Shown here: positions 1 through 8,364 of the stretch, in pieces
How positions within the stretch are numbered: the first letter of the stretch is position 1
How the letters are laid out: every line of letters starts with the position of its first letter
NCBI RefSeq assembly: GCF_009834785.1
Contig: NZ_WUYX01000051.1
Location: 230-49,682, forward strand
DNA: 49,453 nucleotides
Direction of reading: 5' to 3'
DNA from: Natronorubrum halalkaliphilum
Lineage (GTDB): Archaea; Halobacteriota; Halobacteria; Halobacteriales; Natrialbaceae
Translations under genes and position numbers: made by a program
Notes under the pieces: model-generated
What the model was told of the DNA's origin: nothing
Database searches by the model: none
The model's input: only the letters and a program-made list of their open reading frames with translations

Positions 1-308
1 TCCTACTCATACTCAACTGCCAGACAGCAACCGCTGTGTGGCGTTTTGCATATAATTCGAATATTCTTCGATGAGACACTTCTATGCGGATATGCCGTCG
101 ACGCTACCGGTGTGCTGTACGAAGGGTGGGACACAGTTCTGGAGTGGCTTCCACAGCAGCGTCAAGACTCGAGCAATCTCGGGAACCGATTTCGTCCGGG
201 AAGAGAACTTCCGGACGGGTCACTGCGGTCGGTCTAATGCGATGGACGGGGCTGACGGAACCCGGCGACCATGACCGAGCGGGAACAGAATGAGTGGTAC
301 GACTCGGG
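1..308. other. Stretch with no recognised gene
   Basis: Several overlapping short open frames occur on both strands, but none resembles a family I know and none has convincing haloarchaeal composition. An AT-rich patch near 48-66 could be a promoter for something reading rightward. I see no repeat or RNA gene here. Confidence 0.4.
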
Positions 309-581
309 TTAGTCGATGTATTGTTGTTCCCACTCTCGGCGCTGTTCGATTTGCTCGAGCCCGCGGTCACTAATCGCGTAATAGTTCGTCCGCCGGTCGA
401 GTTGCCCTTTCTCGACGAGCTCTTTGTTGACGAGCGTGTCGAGGTTCGGATATAATCGCCCGTGGTTGATTTCACTGTTGTAGTACTTCTCGACTTCGTC
501 TTTTACTTCCTGGCCAGACGGCTGGTCAGCTCCCGCGATCACGTACAGCAGATCGCGTTGAAATCCGGTCAGATCGTCCAT
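309..581 (-). CDS. PadR-family transcriptional regulator
   Basis: A 90-residue winged-helix DNA-binding protein of the PadR type. The N-terminus reads MDDLTGFQRDLLYVIAG, followed by the usual PadR pattern of a helix, 'GRLYPNLDTLV' (recognition helix) and a wing ending in 'RTNYYAISDRG'. Haloarchaeal PadR proteins of this size are stand-alone DNA-binding domains without the long C-terminal dimer helix. I chose the ATG at 581 because it begins at the conserved domain; an in-frame GTG at 605 would add eight residues unlike the family. No operon partner is adjacent, so its target is unknown. Confidence 0.85.
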   Translation of the reverse strand: MDDLTGFQRDLLYVIAGADQPSGQEVKDEVEKYYNSEINHGRLYPNLDTLVNKELVEKGQLDRRTNYYAISDRGLEQIEQRREWEQQYID

Positions 582-934
582 TTTGCTACCACATCGACAC
601 ACCAACTGATCGACTATTTGTTATCGATTTCGTATCAACTGTTTCTCGGCTGTTTTGACGGGCTAACTGAAATAACTGAACTGACAATTATGTCCAGAAT
701 GAGTAAGAGGTGGCTACAGTTATGTGTGGTTGGTTCACTGCCTGACGAGAGATGGTGGCGATCGCTCGAAAATTGCGATCGCTTTTCCAACCAGATATGC
801 TACATACGGTTGTAAAACTGTTTGTACAGGGGTGAAGACTGGTGGTATGAACGCCGTCGCTATCGCTGTCGGAGTAGTGTGCTAAGAATGGGTATTCGAC
901 TGTGAAACCCGGTTACCGAACGTAAAAAGCCGTG
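582..934. other. Intergenic stretch with a palindromic hairpin
   Basis: No gene is supported. The region lies upstream of the padR gene and downstream of the cold-shock gene. Its only clear structure is the GCGATCGC hairpin at 758-782, described separately. Confidence 0.4.
758..786 (+). terminator. Hairpin followed by T-run
   Basis: Two copies of the self-complementary octamer GCGATCGC (758-765 and 775-782) are separated by nine AT-rich bases and followed by TTTT. They can form an 8-bp stem-loop. It may be a terminator, or a paired operator site, since each octamer is itself a palindrome. No gene reads rightward into it, so the terminator reading is weak. Confidence 0.3.
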
Positions 935-1129
935 TTACAGGCGGGTGACGTTGGTGGCGCGGGGGCCCTTGGGGGCCTGTTCGATGTCGAATTCGATCTC
1001 TGTGCCTTCTTCGAGGTCCGGACCGCCAACGTCTTCCATGTGGAAGAATACGTCGTCGTCTGCGTCGTCCGTCTCAATGAAACCGTAGCCGCCTGTGTCG
1101 TTGAAGAAATCAACGTTTCCTTTCGCCAT
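935..1129 (-). CDS. cspA: Cold-shock domain protein
   Basis: A 64-residue single cold-shock (OB-fold) domain protein that binds single-stranded nucleic acid. It begins MAKGNVDFFNDTGGYGFI, containing RNP1-like 'GGYGFI' and RNP2-like 'DVFFHMED'. It ends with the conserved 'GPRATNVTRL', the expected length for a haloarchaeal Csp. It is acidic compared with bacterial CspA, as expected for a high-salt cytoplasm. The ATG at 1129 starts exactly at the domain. On the coding strand, GTTATAC-type TATA sequences lie about 25-45 bases upstream, giving a short leader. It appears to be monocistronic. Confidence 0.95.
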   Translation of the reverse strand: MAKGNVDFFNDTGGYGFIETDDADDDVFFHMEDVGGPDLEEGTEIEFDIEQAPKGPRATNVTRL

Positions 1130-1466
1130 TGCAATCAAAGAAAGTGCCGGGGCACGTATAACCATTGTGTTATACATCTCCTCTCGAGAGGCAGACACAC
1201 GGTTCGGGCAAACATCCGAAATCTCGTTTGTCGGAGGAATATCTCGCGTTTTTCAGTCGGGCGTTTTTCTGACATAAATACACTCGGAACGGTGAGAAGT
1301 GCCCGCTGCCGACTGTTGCCGACCGGTCTCTCTTCGCGCCGAATGATACGTTCTCGAACTCGAGTTCGTTCTTCGGGTGGCCTCGTGGTTTCGTGGTCTC
1401 GCAGCGTCATCCGGTCTCGTGGCCGTCTCGAATCGTTTAGGTGGCCTCGATGGATACGAAATTTGC

Positions 1467-2204
1467 ATGAGCCAGTCGGAATCTCAGGCGCAGGTGGCCG
1501 CTGTCCCGACGATCGCGCAGGTCTCGTTGATCGGGCTGTTCGTGACGGCACTGGTGACGGCGCAGTTGACGGCGTCGAAGGTGCTCGCTTTTTCATTGCC
1601 GTTTTCGTTGCCGATCACCGGTGCGGAGCTGGTGCTCCCCGGAGCGGCGCTTGCATACGCGCTAACTTTCCTTGCCAGCGACTGTTATGCGGAACTGTAC
1701 GGGCGGCGAGCGGCGCAGGTGGTCGTTAACGTCGCGTTCGCGATGAATTTCGTTGTGCTTGTTCTCGTCTGGTCGACGATCGCGGCACCAGCAGCCGAGA
1801 CCAGTATCGATCCCGGAATGTTTGCCGACGTGCTCGGGGCCTCGACGAACATCGTTCTCGGAAGCCTGCTCGCGTACGTCGTCAGTCAGAACTGGGACGT
1901 GATCGTCTTCCACCGGATCCGGGAGTATACCGGCGGTGAGAGACTTTGGCTCCGAAACATCGGGTCGACAGCGAGCAGTCAGGCCATCGACACGGTAATT
2001 TTCGTTGGAATCGCCTTTTCGATTGCGCCCGCGCTTCTCGGTGTCGGTCCCGTTCTCGGCGTCGGCGAACTTCTCGCATTGATGATCGGTCAGTACCTGC
2101 TGAAACTCGCGATCGCCGTGCTCGATACGCCGATCGTCTATGCGGTCGTCTCGTTCGTTCGGTCTCGTGAGGCGACGGGCGCCGAAGAGACCACTGCCGC
2201 GTAA
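1467..2204 (+). CDS. Queuosine/archaeosine precursor transporter (YhhQ/VUT family)
   Basis: A 245-residue integral membrane protein of the YhhQ (VUT) family, with about six hydrophobic helices. Bacterial members import 7-deazaguanine precursors (preQ0/preQ1) for tRNA queuosine. In haloarchaea the likely use is preQ0 salvage for archaeosine at tRNA position 15 (inference). Family signatures visible here are 'TASKVLAF' in helix 1, 'FLASDCYAELYGRR' after helix 2, and 'GSTASSQAIDTVIFVGIAF' in the second half. The ATG at 1467 was chosen because the longer frame adds a non-hydrophobic 30-residue tail. A TTTAGG box about 35 bases upstream suggests a leaderless transcript. Confidence 0.88.
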   Translation: MSQSESQAQVAAVPTIAQVSLIGLFVTALVTAQLTASKVLAFSLPFSLPITGAELVLPGAALAYALTFLASDCYAELYGRRAAQVVVNVAFAMNFVVLVLVWSTIAAPAAETSIDPGMFADVLGASTNIVLGSLLAYVVSQNWDVIVFHRIREYTGGERLWLRNIGSTASSQAIDTVIFVGIAFSIAPALLGVGPVLGVGELLALMIGQYLLKLAIAVLDTPIVYAVVSFVRSREATGAEETTAA

Positions 2205-2306
2205 GTTACGTACGCCGAGTTATTTATCGTGCGCCCGTTCCTCGCGAGTGGCGATTCGCCAGCCCGAACGGAGAGCGTTTAGTGGCCTGCTCGAGAGAGA
2301 CCGAAT

Positions 2307-3401
2307 ATGGACGAACGCGTACGCGAACACGCGGCGGTACTGGTCGACTGGAGCGCTCGTATCGAGGACGGAGATAACGTCGTTCTCTCCGTCGGGCCCG
2401 ATGCCCACGAACTCGCGGTTGCGGTCGCCGAAGCGCTCGGGGAGCGGGGAGCAAACCTGCTCGCGACGTACAGCTCCGGTGAGATCACTCGCGCGTACCT
2501 GCGAGCGCACGACGGCGAGTTTGACGAAAACCCGGCTCACGAACTCGCGTTAGTCGAGAACGCGGATGTGTACCTCTCACTCGGCGGCGGCCGAAACACG
2601 AGTGCAACGGCGGACGTTCCGGGGGAAACGCGACAGGCGTACAACAGCGCCAGAAGCGAACTTCGCGAGGCTCGAATGGATACTCGCTGGGTGTCGACGG
2701 TCCATCCGACGCGCTCGCTGGCCCAGCAGGCGAACATGGCCTACGAGGAGTACCAGACGTTCGCGTACGACGCAATCTTGCGCGACTGGGAGTCGCTGGC
2801 CGACGAGATGGCCCAGATGAAAGCGTTGCTCGACGACGGGTCGGAGGTCCGACTCGTTTCGAACGGTACCGATCTCACCATGTCGATCGACGGTCGGACG
2901 GCGGTTAACAGCGCTGCGTCGGTCGCCTATGACTCGCACAACCTCCCCAGCGGCGAGGTGTTCACCGCGCCGTACGCGACGGAGGGTGAGGTGACCTTCG
3001 ACGTCCCGATGACACTCCACGGGGAGTCGGTCCGAAACGTCCGTCTCGAGTTCGAGGACGGGGCGGTCGTCGACTACGACGCCGACCAGGGCGAGGCGGT
3101 CCTCACCGAAATCATCGAGACCGACGACGGTGCGCGCCGACTCGGCGAACTGGGAATCGGGATGAACCGCGGTATCGATCGCTATACGGATAACATCCTC
3201 TTCGACGAGAAGATGGGCGACACGATCCATCTCGCGCTCGGTCGGGCTTACGATTCGAACCTTCCCGACGGCGAGTCGGGTAACGACTCTGCAGTGCACG
3301 TCGATATGATCACTGACGTCAGCGAGGACTCGCGACTCGAGATCGACGGCGACGTCGTCCAACGTAATGGCCGATTTCGTTGGGAAGACGGCTTCGAGTG
3401 A
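2307..3401 (+). CDS. M29-family aminopeptidase
   Basis: A 364-residue cytoplasmic metallo-aminopeptidase of family M29 (AmpS/PepS/aminopeptidase T type) that removes N-terminal residues from peptides using two metal ions. The typical length and order of motifs are present: 'NLPSGEVFTAP' carrying the first metal-ligand Glu, 'GELGIGMN' with the second Glu, 'DEKMGDTIHLALGRAY' with the ligand His, and 'AVHVDMI' with the final His-x-Asp pair. All expected ligands appear intact. A TTATTTATC box lies near 2220, about 85 bases upstream, so the leader may be long or a closer promoter was missed. Confidence 0.93.
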   Translation: MDERVREHAAVLVDWSARIEDGDNVVLSVGPDAHELAVAVAEALGERGANLLATYSSGEITRAYLRAHDGEFDENPAHELALVENADVYLSLGGGRNTSATADVPGETRQAYNSARSELREARMDTRWVSTVHPTRSLAQQANMAYEEYQTFAYDAILRDWESLADEMAQMKALLDDGSEVRLVSNGTDLTMSIDGRTAVNSAASVAYDSHNLPSGEVFTAPYATEGEVTFDVPMTLHGESVRNVRLEFEDGAVVDYDADQGEAVLTEIIETDDGARRLGELGIGMNRGIDRYTDNILFDEKMGDTIHLALGRAYDSNLPDGESGNDSAVHVDMITDVSEDSRLEIDGDVVQRNGRFRWEDGFE

Positions 3402-3798
3402 GACTGTAACCCGTGATTAGCGCGTCCGAGAGGAAGTGCCCGAGTCAGTGATTCGGAGCGGGTAGTACCCCGTTAATCACCTATTGTGTATTGTCACCAT
3501 ATATCACCATGGTTCGAAGTCGGTCCATACTAATGATGGTTTCCGGCCTCTCACCGAGTACCGCCGTGACCGGTGGCGGACAGTAACCGGTCGGGACTCG
3601 CCGCTCGTCCCGTACACTGCTCGCTCCCGAGCGAAACGCGGTCGCCGTTTCAGTCGGCGACGGCGGTTATGGATGTGAGTAGCGTACTTTTGTTGTCTGC
3701 CCGCCCCGCCGGAGGCGGTACGTATCCGGCGCTCACCGCTTTCAGACGTTCCGTCCACCAGTCGATAGTAACTCGGTTCTCGAGTCCCTAGACGAGCT
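3402..3798. other. Stretch with no recognised gene
   Basis: About 400 bases lie between the aminopeptidase and the DUF309 gene. Only short frames occur, for example a 25-codon frame from the ATG near 3510, and none is recognisable. No RNA gene or repeat was seen. Confidence 0.4.
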
Positions 3799-4413
3799 AT
3801 GCGCGACCAGCTCCGGGCAGGAGCCGCGATCTACAACGCGGGCTACTATCACGCCGCCCACGACGCCTGGGAAGCACACTGGCTCGACCTCGAGTCCGGC
3901 ACTGACGACGAGCGACTGCTCCACGGGTTGATCCAGTTCACGGCCGCGGTGTACCACGCCCGCAACCGGAACTGGGTGGGTGCCGTTGGACTGGCGGACA
4001 GCGCTCACGAGTATCTCGCCGAGTTGCCCGAGACCGCTCGAGCGGTTCGGCTTTCGCCGATTCGATCGTTCCTCGCCGATCTCGCGGCGGATCCCGAACT
4101 GATCGAACGCCGGCCGCCGGTCGGACTCGAGCACGAAGGCGAGAGACCGGCGCTGTCGACGCTCGCGTTCGGACCGACGGCGATCGCAGCGACCGTTCTC
4201 GCGGACGAACTGGGCTTCGACGCGGAGCCGATCGAACAGGCGCGAACGTATGCTCGACGGGATCTCGAGGCCGGTGACGACGACAGTCGGTTTATCACGC
4301 TCCTGTTCGACTTCGTTCGCGAGGAGGAGCACCGAGGGATCGTCTACCGGCGATTGACGTCTCACGTCGGTCGGCGAGAAGCGCGCGAGTCGGACGTCGA
4401 AGGGCTGTTCTGA
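3799..4413 (+). CDS. DUF309 domain protein
   Basis: A 204-residue soluble protein of the DUF309 family, a small all-helical fold of unknown biochemical role. The family core is near the N-terminus: 'YNAGYYHAAHDAWEAHW' followed by 'LLHGLIQFTAAVYHA'. The conserved His, Glu and His residues in helices suggest a metal or ligand site (inference). The C-terminal half continues as a haloarchaeal extension with Glu- and Asp-rich helices and no second known domain. It stands alone on the plus strand, facing the aldo/keto reductase gene. Confidence 0.85.
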   Translation: MRDQLRAGAAIYNAGYYHAAHDAWEAHWLDLESGTDDERLLHGLIQFTAAVYHARNRNWVGAVGLADSAHEYLAELPETARAVRLSPIRSFLADLAADPELIERRPPVGLEHEGERPALSTLAFGPTAIAATVLADELGFDAEPIEQARTYARRDLEAGDDDSRFITLLFDFVREEEHRGIVYRRLTSHVGRREARESDVEGLF

Positions 4414-4482
4414 ACGCGGTTTTCCGCCGACGGTGAATCTCGAGCGCGACCAGCTCTCAGCCGTGCTTGTGGCGGCTTCGGA

Positions 4483-5454
4483 TCACTCGTGGCCCGCGAT
4501 CGGCAGCGGCTCGTACGGCTCCTCGAGGTAGGCGAGATCCGAGTCCGAGAGGTCCAGTTCGATCGCTTCGACGGCCTCTTCGAGGTGGTCGACGCTCGTC
4601 GTGCCGACGATGGGGACATCGACCCATTCCTTGTGGAGCAACCAGGCGAGGCTGATCTGGGCCATCGTCACGCCCTTCTGGGCGGCGAGTTCCTGAATCC
4701 GCTCGTTGATCTCTTCGCCGCCGCCTTGCAGGTAGGGGATCTGCTCGAGGTACTGGTCCGTTTGCCCGCGGGTCGTCGTGTCGAGTTCGTCGTGCGGGCG
4801 GGTACCGACGCCGCGAGCGAGGGGCGACCACGGGATCACGCCGATACCTTCCTTCTCACACAGCGGGAGCATCTCGCGTTCTTCCTCGCGGTAGAACGCG
4901 TTGTAGTGGTTTTGCATCGTCGCGAACCGCTCGAGATTCAGCGCCTCGCTCGTCTGCAGCGCCTCGGCGAACTGGTGGGCCCACATGGAGGACGTGCCGA
5001 TATAACGTACCGACCCGCGCCGAACGGCGTCGTCGAGCGCTCGAAGGGTTTCGTCGATCGGGGTGTCGTAATCCCAGCGGTGGGTCTGATAAAGGTCGAT
5101 GGTGTCGATACCTAATCGGTCGAGGCTCGCCTCGAGTTCCTGTTCGATGGTTTTCCGTGAGAGGCCGCTCGAGTTCGGGTTGTCCGGATCCATCTCGGCG
5201 TAGACCTTGGTCGCGATGACGTGTTCGTCCCGGTCGTAGCCCGCGAGGGCGTCGCCGAGGATTGCCTCGGATTCGCCGGTCGAGTAGACGTTGGCGGTAT
5301 CGAAGAAGTTGATTCCGAGGTCGATGGCGCGCTCGATGAGTTCGGTTCCTTCCTCGCGGTCGAGCATCCACTCGCGGCCGCTGCCGAAACTCATACAGCC
5401 GAGTCCGATGCGGCTGACCGACATTCCGCTGGTGCCGAGCGTCGTGTACTCCAT
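4483..5454 (-). CDS. Aldo/keto reductase
   Basis: A 323-residue NADPH-dependent oxidoreductase of the aldo/keto reductase superfamily (YghZ/Gpr-like branch) with a TIM-barrel fold. The tetrad is visible: Asp and Tyr in 'FFDTANVYSTGESE', Lys in 'VIATKVY' and His in 'YQTHRWD'. The cofactor-binding C-terminal region contains 'IPWSPLARG' and 'VPIVGTTSVDHLEEA'. The substrate cannot be read from sequence. It lies just downstream of azf on the same strand (about 120 bases apart), so carbohydrate metabolism is possible. A second family member is at 29873-30733. Confidence 0.92.
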   Translation of the reverse strand: MEYTTLGTSGMSVSRIGLGCMSFGSGREWMLDREEGTELIERAIDLGINFFDTANVYSTGESEAILGDALAGYDRDEHVIATKVYAEMDPDNPNSSGLSRKTIEQELEASLDRLGIDTIDLYQTHRWDYDTPIDETLRALDDAVRRGSVRYIGTSSMWAHQFAEALQTSEALNLERFATMQNHYNAFYREEEREMLPLCEKEGIGVIPWSPLARGVGTRPHDELDTTTRGQTDQYLEQIPYLQGGGEEINERIQELAAQKGVTMAQISLAWLLHKEWVDVPIVGTTSVDHLEEAVEAIELDLSDSDLAYLEEPYEPLPIAGHE

Positions 5455-5573
5455 GGTAGTATCCGTATTAGACGACAGAACGGTGGGGCTTCAGTCGTGC
5501 GGTTGCCGGCGTTCGATGTTCGGTTTCGATGTTCGGTTTTCGAGGACCACCGACGGACAACGAAGCTTGCTGC

Positions 5574-6317
5574 TCAGTCGTGGTCGGCGGAGTTATCCCG
5601 CGGCTCGTACCCGAGAACGTCGCGGGCGCGATCGATCGAGTAGTACTTGCGGTCGTTGTCGGAGATGCCGTAGACGATTTCGTAGCCGTAGTCGGCGCGG
5701 ATACAGCGATCGAACAGGTGCGCACAGTCGCGGTAGGAGAGCCACATCGCCTGTCCGCGCTCGTAGTCGATCGGCGGGTGGCCTTCGGTGAGGTTCCCGA
5801 TGCGGACGTTGACGACGGAGAGTCCGTACTCGTCGTGGTAGTAGCGACCGAGCGTTTCGCCCGCCGCTTTGGAGACGCCGTAGAGGTTCCCCGGTCGGGG
5901 CAGTTCCGTCCCGTCGAGCAGGTAGTCATCATCCGTACGGTACATCTCGGGCGTGCGCTCGTCGGTCTCGAAGGCGCCGACGGCGTGGTTCGAGGAGGCG
6001 AAGACGACCTTTTCGACGCCGGCGTCGACGGCGGCCTCGAAGACGGTCTGCGTGCCGTCGATGTTGTTCGTCAGCACGCTGTCCCACGGCGCTTCCGGAC
6101 GCGGATCACCCGCGAGGTGGATCACGACGTCGACTCCGTCCATCGCCTCGCGGACGGCCTCGTCGTCGGTGATGTCCGCGACGACGAACTCCCCCGGCTG
6201 CTCGTCCGTCGGTGGGTCGCGATCCAGCAAGCGCCACTCGTGTTCGTCTGCGAGCCTGCCGAGGATCGCGTCCCCGACCCGCCCCGCAGCCCCCGTAAGC
6301 AGGACCGACTGTGCCAT
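5574..6317 (-). CDS. azf: NAD-dependent glucose-6-phosphate dehydrogenase (Azf type)
   Basis: A 247-residue extended short-chain dehydrogenase that matches, from memory, the haloarchaeal Azf glucose-6-phosphate dehydrogenase, the oxidative pentose phosphate entry enzyme of Haloferax. The Rossmann motif 'LLTGAAGRVG' is at the N-terminus, 'DVVIHLAGDPRPEAPW' follows, and the catalytic 'YGVSKAAGE' (Tyr-x3-Lys) sits near residue 150. The C-terminal 'YEIVYGISDNDRKYYSID' is diagnostic of this group. The product would be 6-phosphogluconolactone with NADH. A generic NAD-dependent epimerase is the alternative, but the full-length resemblance to Azf is strong. Confidence 0.87.
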   Translation of the reverse strand: MAQSVLLTGAAGRVGDAILGRLADEHEWRLLDRDPPTDEQPGEFVVADITDDEAVREAMDGVDVVIHLAGDPRPEAPWDSVLTNNIDGTQTVFEAAVDAGVEKVVFASSNHAVGAFETDERTPEMYRTDDDYLLDGTELPRPGNLYGVSKAAGETLGRYYHDEYGLSVVNVRIGNLTEGHPPIDYERGQAMWLSYRDCAHLFDRCIRADYGYEIVYGISDNDRKYYSIDRARDVLGYEPRDNSADHD

Positions 6318-6457
6318 TCGTTCGGTGTGAGGGATACCGTCGATAAGTAACGTGCGATTCCGACTCGGCGCTACGCCTCACCGCAGGATATGGCTATTGG
6401 AAATGCTGTTCGGCCCATATCACAACCGAAAACGTCCTCGAGGCCGAGTGATGGCGT

Positions 6458-6868
6458 ATGGACGACACCGACGGCGACAGGGCTACCGATACCGATGCCG
6501 ATACTGAGACCGACGCCGACACCCCGACCGACGCAGAGGCCGCCTGTTTCGAGGCGGGCATCAAGTTCGGCACGCTCTACCACCAGTTCGCCGGGACGCC
6601 GGTCTCGCCAGAGAGCGCCCAAAGTCTCGCGACGGCGATGGCGGAGTCGATCGAGAACCAGCCCCACTGTACCGAGGTCACCGTCGACGTCCGAACCGAC
6701 GAACTCGAGGCCGAACTCGCCGCGTCGACGGCCGATTACACCGAACTGACGGGCCGCTTTCTCGAGGTCGAGATCGTCGTCGACTACGAGGGGTGTACGG
6801 TCCTTACGCGCATGGAAATGGAAGACGGCTATCCGCTGATGCGGGTCGAATCGGTTCGCGAATCGTAA
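6458..6868 (+). CDS. mptD: Archaeal dihydroneopterin aldolase (MptD type)
   Basis: A 136-residue protein of the archaeal MptD family, which splits dihydroneopterin to 6-hydroxymethyl-dihydropterin and glycolaldehyde in tetrahydrofolate/methanopterin synthesis. The family core starts at residue 31: 'FEAGIKFGTLYHQFAGTP', then 'ESIENQPHC'. Glu32 and His42 are ten residues apart, matching the catalytic Glu/His spacing I recall for the Methanocaldococcus enzyme. Ahead of the core is a 28-residue Asp/Thr-rich tail (DTDAD repeats) of low complexity. A TATA-like AT patch lies around 6414-6432. The pterin route also fits the ArfB-like gene at 7.5 kb. Confidence 0.8.
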   Translation: MDDTDGDRATDTDADTETDADTPTDAEAACFEAGIKFGTLYHQFAGTPVSPESAQSLATAMAESIENQPHCTEVTVDVRTDELEAELAASTADYTELTGRFLEVEIVVDYEGCTVLTRMEMEDGYPLMRVESVRES

Positions 6869-6999
6869 GCGGCGAGCGCTCGGCAGTCACTTCGTTTTCG
6901 AAATCAGACCGTCGATTCGCCGATATCGGACTGCTCGAGCGGGATTTCACTTTCACTTTCGGGCGACCTTTTAACCACGGTCCCCGCAAAGGAGCTAGC

Positions 7000-7482
7000 A
7001 TGAGTCAAGCGACGTTCGGCGATGACGAGGAACTGTTCGGTGAGGCGGCCAACGAGATGCGCGAGGACGTCGAGTCCTCGCTCGAGGACGCCTGGGACGC
7101 ACTCCCGGCGGCCGACGACGTCTGGGAGACCGACGCCGACAACGTGTTGGGCGTGCTCAACGGCCTCAACTCCACACTGGATGCCGGCGACGCCGAGGCG
7201 CACCTTCGAGACGCCAAGAAGTGGTTCACGATGGGCCAGCGAGCCGACGCCTTCGAGGACGCCGACGATCTCGAGGACGAGATCGCCGAACTCGAGGAGA
7301 CCATCGAAGACATCTCCGAAGCGGGCGAGCAGGTCGGTGAGCTCACCTCGACGGTGCCGGCGCTTCGCGGTTCGCTCGAAGCGGCCGGTGGGGCGGCGGA
7401 GTCCGAGGATGAAGGCGAAGACGAAGAAGCCGAAGCGGATACAGACGAGGAAGCCGAAGACGAAACCGAAGACGAAGAGTAA
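7000..7482 (+). CDS. DUF5790 family protein
   Basis: A 160-residue soluble haloarchaeal protein of the DUF5790 family, function unknown. After MSQATFGDDEELFGEA comes a helical region with conserved 'VLNGLNSTLDAGDAEAHLRDAKKWFTMGQRADAF', then a heptad-like acidic helix and a Glu/Asp-rich tail (about residues 128-160). That composition is typical of halophile solubility tails. The start at 7000 follows a 'GGAG' Shine-Dalgarno-like sequence at 6991-6994. 'TTTTAACC' around 6969-6976 is a plausible TATA element. Confidence 0.8.
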   Translation: MSQATFGDDEELFGEAANEMREDVESSLEDAWDALPAADDVWETDADNVLGVLNGLNSTLDAGDAEAHLRDAKKWFTMGQRADAFEDADDLEDEIAELEETIEDISEAGEQVGELTSTVPALRGSLEAAGGAAESEDEGEDEEAEADTDEEAEDETEDEE

Positions 7483-7507
7483 CGCCAGCTCTCCGAACCG
7501 ACAGCCG

Positions 7508-8245
7508 TTACCGACCCTCGGGTCGCGAGACATCTCGCTCGGCGACGGCCTCGAGCAGTCGAACCAGCGCGTCCGCCGCCAACTCGAGTAGTTCCGCCCC
7601 TCGCTGTTCGTCCCCGTCTTTCGGATCGCCGACGACGCCGTTTTCGGTAAACTCCGCCGCATCGTAGGCAAGATTCGAGTAACTCACCCACTCCCCCCAG
7701 CTGTCAGCACCGCCGGCGCTCGCCTCGTCGATCCGGTTTTCCCGGACGAGTTCCGGCTCGCAGTGGCGAAGCAGGGCGGTCTCGAGCGGGCCGCCGTGGC
7801 CCATCTCGGCCGAGTGCTCGCCGACGGCCTCGAACCAGGTGAAGGGGACGGCGTAGGCCTCGCCGCTCCGCGTGATCGTCCCGCCGACCTCCCGCAGGGC
7901 GTCGACGTTACCGCCGTGGCCGTTGACGATGACGACCCGATCGAAGCCGTGGTGGGCAAGACTCTCGACGGCCTCGCGAACGTAGTTCCGAAACGTGTCT
8001 TCGGACACCCACATCGTTCCGGGGAACTGACGGTGTTCCTCGGCGACCCCAACCGGGATCGCGGGCGCTCGGACGACGTCGCGGTCGAACTGTTCGAGGC
8101 CGGCGTCGGCGACCGCTTGTGCTGCCACGACGTCCGTCCCGAGCGGGGCGTGCGGGCCGTGTTGTTCCGTACTACCGACGGGGACGACCGCGAGGTCGGT
8201 CTCGCAGTCGCGGACGTCCGTCCACGTCGCGTCGCGTAGGTCCAT
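7508..8245 (-). CDS. Creatininase-family amidohydrolase, possibly ArfB
   Basis: A 245-residue metal-dependent amidohydrolase of the creatininase family. Metal-binding motifs are intact: 'GSTEQHGPHAPLGTD' (Glu, His and Asp ligands), 'VIVNGHGGN' and 'GHGGPLET' with the bridging Glu. In archaea this family includes ArfB, the deformylase following GTP cyclohydrolase III in riboflavin and F420 biosynthesis, and haloarchaeal copies are often named so; that assignment is inference. The ATG at 8245 is preceded by a good GGAGGGG Shine-Dalgarno sequence. An alternative ATG at 8272 adds nine residues and also has GGGAG upstream. Confidence 0.87.
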   Translation of the reverse strand: MDLRDATWTDVRDCETDLAVVPVGSTEQHGPHAPLGTDVVAAQAVADAGLEQFDRDVVRAPAIPVGVAEEHRQFPGTMWVSEDTFRNYVREAVESLAHHGFDRVVIVNGHGGNVDALREVGGTITRSGEAYAVPFTWFEAVGEHSAEMGHGGPLETALLRHCEPELVRENRIDEASAGGADSWGEWVSYSNLAYDAAEFTENGVVGDPKDGDEQRGAELLELAADALVRLLEAVAERDVSRPEGR

Positions 8246-8364
8246 GCGGAACCCCTCCCGCGGAGCGGACATGAAACTCCCGGTGGCTGCAGCGGGTCAC
8301 CGTGGACCGCCGACTTGCAGTCGCTACTCCGTCCGTTATTGTACCGCGTGTCCAACCGGCAGCC